A stretch of DNA of 64,000 nucleotides from Agathobaculum hominis (GTDB lineage Bacteria; Bacillota; Clostridia; Oscillospirales; Butyricicoccaceae): assembly GCF_014288055.1 (NCBI RefSeq), contig NZ_JACOPK010000011.1:1-64000 (forward strand). Reading direction: 5' to 3'. Below the pieces are notes generated by a model. The model did not search any database. It saw nothing but the letters and a program-made list of their open reading frames with translations, and was not told where the DNA came from. Below, one piece after another: positions 59,415 through 64,000 of the stretch (position 1 is its first letter; each line of letters opens with the position of its first letter). The translations under genes and the position numbers were made by a program.

Positions 59415-61709
59415 TCAATCGTCCGACGCGAACACGCCGGTGATGGCGGTGAACAGCTTTTTGAAGATGTTGCAGATGCGGGCGAATACGCCTTCGTCTG
59501 CGGCGTCCTGATCGGAGATGCCGTCGTCGTCATCATCGTCCACCGAGATCTCCTCGGTGCGCAGGATGAACTGAAGGCTGGACGGGGAGGGGTTCATGCT
59601 CGATGTGACAGACTCGAGGTCAGCCGAGGTGTCGATGTTGAGCACGTTGGTGTCGTCCTCGAGGTCGGTCTCCGCGTCCTTGACGGCGGAGTGGATGGAG
59701 TTGGTCGCGGTCTGCATCTGACCGGATGCGGTCGAACCGGAGAGCTTGCCGAGCGTATCGAGCAGGCTGTCGATCGTGGTCTGGGTGCTGGCGTCCGCCT
59801 GACTGCGGACCGAACGGAGCACGCTGTTGGCGGTGTTCATGAGGTCGTAGGAGGTCGAGAGCGCCTTGGTGGTCGAGCTCATGAGGTCGGTCGTCTTGTC
59901 GATGGAAGCAGTCGCGGTCTTGGTGAGGCTGTCGAGCGACTCGCGCAGCGCTGGAATATCGGCGAGCATCTTGTTCACGCGGTCGAGAGAGCCGTTCGCA
60001 AGCTCGGTCAGCTTCTTGCCCTCAGCGGTGAAGTCCTGCGGCAGACCCTTATACTCGTCGAATACGTCCGCGATGTCCTCAAGGTCCTTGAGCAGGGAGT
60101 TCGTCGCGTTGAGCAGGTCGGACATTTCCTCTGTGACACTTTTGAGCTGCTTGGTCATGGATTGCATGTCGGATGTGACAGCCGAAGAACCGCTCTTGAT
60201 GCCGGTCATGAGTGCGGCGAGCGCCTGAGCGTTGTTGTAGGCTGCCGAGGACTGAACAGCGGCGGCACCGGCAGCTTCGCCTGCCTTAGCCGCTTCGGCC
60301 TTGGCTTTTTCTTCGATTTCAGCTTTTTCTTCATCAGACATGTCACGCGTAATGGTCGACATGATTTCAAGATATTTTTTCTGAGAAGCATCTTTGCCAG
60401 CGCTTTGAGCGGTCGAAGAGGTCATAGCAGAGACGTAGTTTTTCAGTTCGGTGGAAACCGGGGTTTCCAGATCAAGGTCATCCAGACTGCCCGACAGACT
60501 CTTGAGGTCCTTTGTCAGCGCTTCGAGTTCCTTGCTCAAATCCTCGCTCGCGCTGCGGATCTGGGCGATGGTCCAGCTGCTGTTGTCGGTCTCGTCGTCG
60601 AGGTCGTCGAACAGATTCTCCAGATTGCCGAGCGAGGTCTTGACGTCGTTCAGCAGCTTCTGGTACTCAGGAATATCCTCGCCGGACTCCTCGAGGGTGG
60701 TGAGGATGCTGCTCGTGGTGGCGTTGAGGGCAGTGAGCGTCTCCTTGGCGGAGTTCAGCTCGGGGATGAGCGAGTCGGACTTGCCGGTCAGCTCATCGAG
60801 CGCGTTCAGCGCCGCATCCGTTCTCGGGTCGAGCGTGCCGCGGTCCTTGATGAGCTGTTTGCGCACCTGATCGATACCGGAAATGCCGCTCGACATCGAG
60901 GAAAGGCTGCCCTGCACGGCCTGCATGGTGCTCAGCATGGAGCTGACGCCGGTATAGAGGTTGTCGCCCGAATTTTCCAGACGGTCCTTGATGTCGCGCA
61001 TGCTGGACATGATGTCGAGTGCGGAGGTGGTCGCCGGGGTCATGAACATGATGAGACCCATGCTCTCGAAGTCATTCGAGCCGATGCGGACGGTGAAGGT
61101 GTTTTCCTCGCCCGGCAGGCCCATGAACATGACGAGCTTGTAGGTGCCGAACGACTGGATCTGTGCGCCCGGCGCGTCGATGGAGAGCGCCTTGCTCATG
61201 TCGATGCCGGTCGCGCAGACCAGCATCATGTTGTTCTTGTAGTAGTCGCTCGCGTAGGTGTTCGGCACGGCGTGAATGTCCATCTGAATGGTGCCGCTCG
61301 CGCCGGCGCACTGGTCTGCTTCGACCGGAACGCCGTTGAGCTTGTAGGAAACATCGAAGTTCCACGGCATCTGGATGTTGACCGTGTCGTTCGGGATGCA
61401 CTCGTAGTAGAAGCGGTTCTTGTCGGTGTTCAGCTTCCAGTAGACCGAGTCCTCCTTGAGGGTCGGCTCGTCAAAGGTGGACATATTGTAAACGTCCTTG
61501 TAGTCTCCGAAATCCGTGAATTCGGTGTGGCCGTTGAGGTTTACGCCCTTGACGATGCGCGTGTTGGTCGGCGCACCGTAGTAATCCATGTTGATGTATA
61601 CGGTTTCGTCGGTCTCGACTGTCGGAGCGGCGGCCTGGGCGCACTGCGGCAGCGCGAACGAAAGCAAGAGTGCGGTCGCGGTAACGCGGCGCAGCTTATT
61701 TCTTTTCAT
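59415..61709 (-). CDS. large secreted coiled-coil protein, partner of the MMPL transporter
   Basis: 764 residues. A Sec signal (cleavage about AQA-AA, residue 27), an N-terminal beta-rich domain (about 28-230), then a very long helical region (about 235-680) rich in Ser/Thr/Leu/Asp heptads, with an Ala-rich segment (EKAKAEAAKAGEAAGAAA), and an acidic C terminus with DDDDDDG. The plan recalls the extracellular part of YhgE/Pip-type proteins but lacks their C-terminal membrane helices. The start overlaps the transporter stop by 14 bp, so both products probably act together at the cell surface. Exact function is unknown. Confidence 0.72.
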   Translation of the reverse strand: MKRNKLRRVTATALLLSFALPQCAQAAAPTVETDETVYINMDYYGAPTNTRIVKGVNLNGHTEFTDFGDYKDVYNMSTFDEPTLKEDSVYWKLNTDKNRFYYECIPNDTVNIQMPWNFDVSYKLNGVPVEADQCAGASGTIQMDIHAVPNTYASDYYKNNMMLVCATGIDMSKALSIDAPGAQIQSFGTYKLVMFMGLPGEENTFTVRIGSNDFESMGLIMFMTPATTSALDIMSSMRDIKDRLENSGDNLYTGVSSMLSTMQAVQGSLSSMSSGISGIDQVRKQLIKDRGTLDPRTDAALNALDELTGKSDSLIPELNSAKETLTALNATTSSILTTLEESGEDIPEYQKLLNDVKTSLGNLENLFDDLDDETDNSSWTIAQIRSASEDLSKELEALTKDLKSLSGSLDDLDLETPVSTELKNYVSAMTSSTAQSAGKDASQKKYLEIMSTITRDMSDEEKAEIEEKAKAEAAKAGEAAGAAAVQSSAAYNNAQALAALMTGIKSGSSAVTSDMQSMTKQLKSVTEEMSDLLNATNSLLKDLEDIADVFDEYKGLPQDFTAEGKKLTELANGSLDRVNKMLADIPALRESLDSLTKTATASIDKTTDLMSSTTKALSTSYDLMNTANSVLRSVRSQADASTQTTIDSLLDTLGKLSGSTASGQMQTATNSIHSAVKDAETDLEDDTNVLNIDTSADLESVTSSMNPSPSSLQFILRTEEISVDDDDDDGISDQDAADEGVFARICNIFKKLFTAITGVFASDD

Positions 61710-64000
61710 TGTCGTTTTCCTCCGTGTTGCTCTTATCGTTGTCGTTCTTTCTTGCGGAAATCAGGTCGCTCAGACGCGCCTTGCGGCGGTCGAGCCGTGC
61801 CTTCAGCCGCATGCGGACGCGCTTCGGCAGCGTGCGCTTCGCGGTCTCGGGCGTTTCGATGCCCTCGCCGTTATCCGGCTGCTCGGGCAGGGTGAAGCCC
61901 TTGCCGTGGAGCAGATTGTTCCACTTGGCGCGCGTCTGCTTGTGGCGTGCATGACGGTTTTCGCGGATCTGCTGATGCAGGCGCAGACGCTGCTCATGCA
62001 GCGCGCTGAGCGTCGGCAGCTTGATCTTCATCGCATGGATGCGGTTCATCTTCGCGTGCTTTCGTTCCGCGTGGTCAGGCTTGACGATGAACCGGTCAAA
62101 GATCATCAGACACATCGGCAGGAAGAACAGTACCATGATGACCGAAATGAACGCGCCGCGGCCGATCAGGCGGCCCAGACTGGAGATCGCCTCGACCGAG
62201 GTCATAAAGTACAGGCCGTAGGCAACGGTCATAACGATCATGCCGGAGGTCATGACCGACTCCGCGCTCATCGAGACGGCGCGGATGGCGGCTTCCTTTT
62301 TGTCGCCCTGCGTTCGCGCGTCCAGATAATTGCCGGTCAGCAGGATGGAATAGTCGATGGTCGCGCCGAGCTGGATGCAGCCGACGATGATGAAGCCGAG
62401 ATACATCGTGCGCTGACCGTAGATGTACGGAAGAGCGGTATTGATGAAGATCGCGCACTCGATCGGGATGAGAACGACGAAGGGCAGGATGAGCGCCTTG
62501 TAGGTGAGCGCGACAACGAGCGCGACGCCGAGCAGCGAAACGATATTGACGCGGTTGTAGTCGGGCACGATGATGGATTTGATGTCCTGCGTGGACGGGG
62601 TGACGCCGACGAGGTAGGTCTGTTCGTTCGGATAGTATTGATCCACGATGCCGCGGATATTGTCGGCAAACTTGAACGCGTCGTCGCTCTCGCCGGAGGA
62701 GCGGACGTTGATGATCACGCGCGCCCAGTTCTTCGAGTGCATGATGCTCGTGATGTTCTCAGGGAGGAAGTCCTCGGGGATGCCCTCGGGCAGAACGGAC
62801 GACAGGCTGAGCGCGTACTTGACGTAAGGCAGGTCGTTGATCTCGTCGGTCATCGCCTTTTCGGTCAGGCTGCTGTCGAGCGGGACGAGCGCGATCATCA
62901 TGTTGCTCTTGCCGTAGGCGGCGTTCATCTGCTGCTCGGCCTCATAGACCGGCGTGCCGGGGGAGTTCGCGACCGCCTCGTTGCCGTAGGTGAAGTTCGC
63001 CATGCCCTGCGCGATGTAGCACGGGATGATGATGAGCAGCACGAAGATGAACAGCGGACGGCGGATGCGGTAGGCGAAATTGCCCATGCCGCGGCTCTGC
63101 TGCGGGATGAACGGACGGTGCTGCGTTTTGGCAACGATGTCCTGAAAGCGCAGGATGAGCGCCGGCATGAGCAGCAGCACAGTGATCAGGCTGATGGTGA
63201 TGCCCTTGGCAAGGACAACGCCCATGTCCGGGCCGATGCCGAAGTTCATCAGACACATCGCCGCGAAGCCGACGATCGTCGTCATGCCGGAGGCGAAAAT
63301 GGACGAGAACGCGCTGCGCCATGCGTTCGCCATGGCCTGCTCCGGCTCGATGCCCTGCGCGCGCTCCTGCGTGAATGAGTGCAGCAGGAAGATCGAATAG
63401 TCCATCGAGCAGGCGAGCTGGAGCACCGCGCCGACCGCGTTGGACAGGAACGAGATCTCGCCGAGGATAATGTTCGAGCCCATGTTGATGATGATGGCGA
63501 TGCCGAGAACGGACAGGAACATCACCGGCTCGAACCACGAAGTCGTTGTGATGGTCAGGATGATGTAAATGATGATGACCGCGAGCACCATGACGCGCGC
63601 GACCTCTTTGTTGATGGTCGGGCCGAGGTTGGTGTCGGATACGGCGGAGCCGGCGACGAGTCCGCGGTCGCCGACGATCTGCTCGATCTGGCGGACGGCC
63701 TTGTGCGTCTGAGAGGACGAGTCCTTGTCCTCGAAGATGACGTCCATGTAGGCGGACTGGTCGTCCTCGTGATAGTAGTCGTCGATGTCGTCGTAGTCGA
63801 TGAATTCGCTCGAACCGTAGATGTTGGTCGTCATGTCGGCCCACATGACCATGTCCACACCCTCAACATCTGCGATGCGGTCCTTGATGTTTTTCGCTTC
63901 GTAAAGCGTCACGTCATGGAGCATTACGCGGCCCATGCCGGGATAGGTGAACTCGTCCTCCATGATGTCGAGCGCCTGCGCGGACGGGGAGGAGTCGGGA
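61696..64000 (-). CDS. MMPL/RND superfamily transporter, 5' end outside the window
   Basis: At least 768 residues; the frame is open to the right edge. Two blocks of membrane helices follow the RND pattern: FLSNAVGAVLQLACSMDYSIFLLHSF with FASGMTTIVGFAAMCLM, and CIQLGATIDYSILLTGNYLDA with VMTSGMIVMTVAYGLY (all in outline). The intramembrane Asp-Tyr pairs are proton-relay residues in this family. A basic cytoplasmic tail of about 110 residues ends the protein. It likely exports a lipid or envelope component using proton motive force. Confidence 0.87.
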   Translation of the reverse strand, partial: PDSSPSAQALDIMEDEFTYPGMGRVMLHDVTLYEAKNIKDRIADVEGVDMVMWADMTTNIYGSSEFIDYDDIDDYYHEDDQSAYMDVIFEDKDSSSQTHKAVRQIEQIVGDRGLVAGSAVSDTNLGPTINKEVARVMVLAVIIIYIILTITTTSWFEPVMFLSVLGIAIIINMGSNIILGEISFLSNAVGAVLQLACSMDYSIFLLHSFTQERAQGIEPEQAMANAWRSAFSSIFASGMTTIVGFAAMCLMNFGIGPDMGVVLAKGITISLITVLLLMPALILRFQDIVAKTQHRPFIPQQSRGMGNFAYRIRRPLFIFVLLIIIPCYIAQGMANFTYGNEAVANSPGTPVYEAEQQMNAAYGKSNMMIALVPLDSSLTEKAMTDEINDLPYVKYALSLSSVLPEGIPEDFLPENITSIMHSKNWARVIINVRSSGESDDAFKFADNIRGIVDQYYPNEQTYLVGVTPSTQDIKSIIVPDYNRVNIVSLLGVALVVALTYKALILPFVVLIPIECAIFINTALPYIYGQRTMYLGFIIVGCIQLGATIDYSILLTGNYLDARTQGDKKEAAIRAVSMSAESVMTSGMIVMTVAYGLYFMTSVEAISSLGRLIGRGAFISVIMVLFFLPMCLMIFDRFIVKPDHAERKHAKMNRIHAMKIKLPTLSALHEQRLRLHQQIRENRHARHKQTRAKWNNLLHGKGFTLPEQPDNGEGIETPETAKRTLPKRVRMRLKARLDRRKARLSDLISARKNDNDKSNTEENDNEKK

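Overview
The window reads as the chromosome of a GC-rich anaerobic gut clostridium of the Oscillospiraceae/Butyricicoccaceae type. This is an inference. It rests on oxygen-independent ribonucleotide reductase, formate-tetrahydrofolate ligase, a modular ferredoxin-type glutamate synthase, an ANTAR antiterminator beside glnA, Gram-positive ribosome binding sites, and the absence of aerobic or outer-membrane genes. Host genes have strongly GC-rich third positions, while part of one inserted element is AT-rich.

Layout. 1-2456: the end of an rRNA operon (5S), then a DUF1538 membrane protein paired with a PII-like protein. 2657-5976: class III ribonucleotide reductase behind a strong promoter with an NrdR-type box. 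The glycyl-radical domain lies in its own small gene between nrdD and nrdG. 5985-10912: minus-strand housekeeping genes (fhs, tsaE, tsaB, upp, a small membrane protein, an acetyltransferase). The fhs-tsaE gap is filled with about ten back-to-back hairpins. 11135-16355: rodA, a sodium/solute symporter, a ComEC-like metallohydrolase with its DUF3006 partner, and lysA.

16467-28012 is a nitrogen-assimilation island. One minus-strand operon encodes a modular glutamate synthase (amidotransferase, FMN/Fe-S, ferredoxin, FAD reductase and GXGXG subunits), glutamine synthetase I and an ANTAR (NitR-like) antiterminator. Glutamine synthetase III and an Amt-PII fusion run divergently. All three transcription units begin with a leader in which a small hexaloop hairpin overlaps the 5' arm of an intrinsic terminator, the architecture expected for ANTAR antitermination. 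The genes that charge tRNA with the products (glnS, gltX) follow directly.

31668-33952: ApbE flavinyltransferase, a NusG-II domain protein, a Gx-type membrane protein and a small lipoprotein; two tRNA-Leu genes follow. About 35022-47580 is an integrative mobilizable element of about 12.5 kb. It has a serine recombinase, TnpW, VapE/primase replication genes next to a GTCAACC repeat cluster, a MOB_Q-type relaxase with a recognisable oriT, and an excisionase. Its AT-rich cargo is an ABC transporter with a NarL-type two-component system. The element splits a host HTH regulator gene, whose halves can be rejoined in frame across a shared 4-bp core.

47692-64000: YerC/TrpR-like regulator with an attenuator-like leader, methyltransferase, hslO, four tRNAs (Asp, Phe, Gly, Cys), an SLH protein, an OmpR-type two-component system, cupin, a YtrA-type GntR regulator with ABC transporter, TspO, a Na/Pi symporter, and a secreted coiled-coil protein overlapping an MMPL/RND transporter that runs off the right end.
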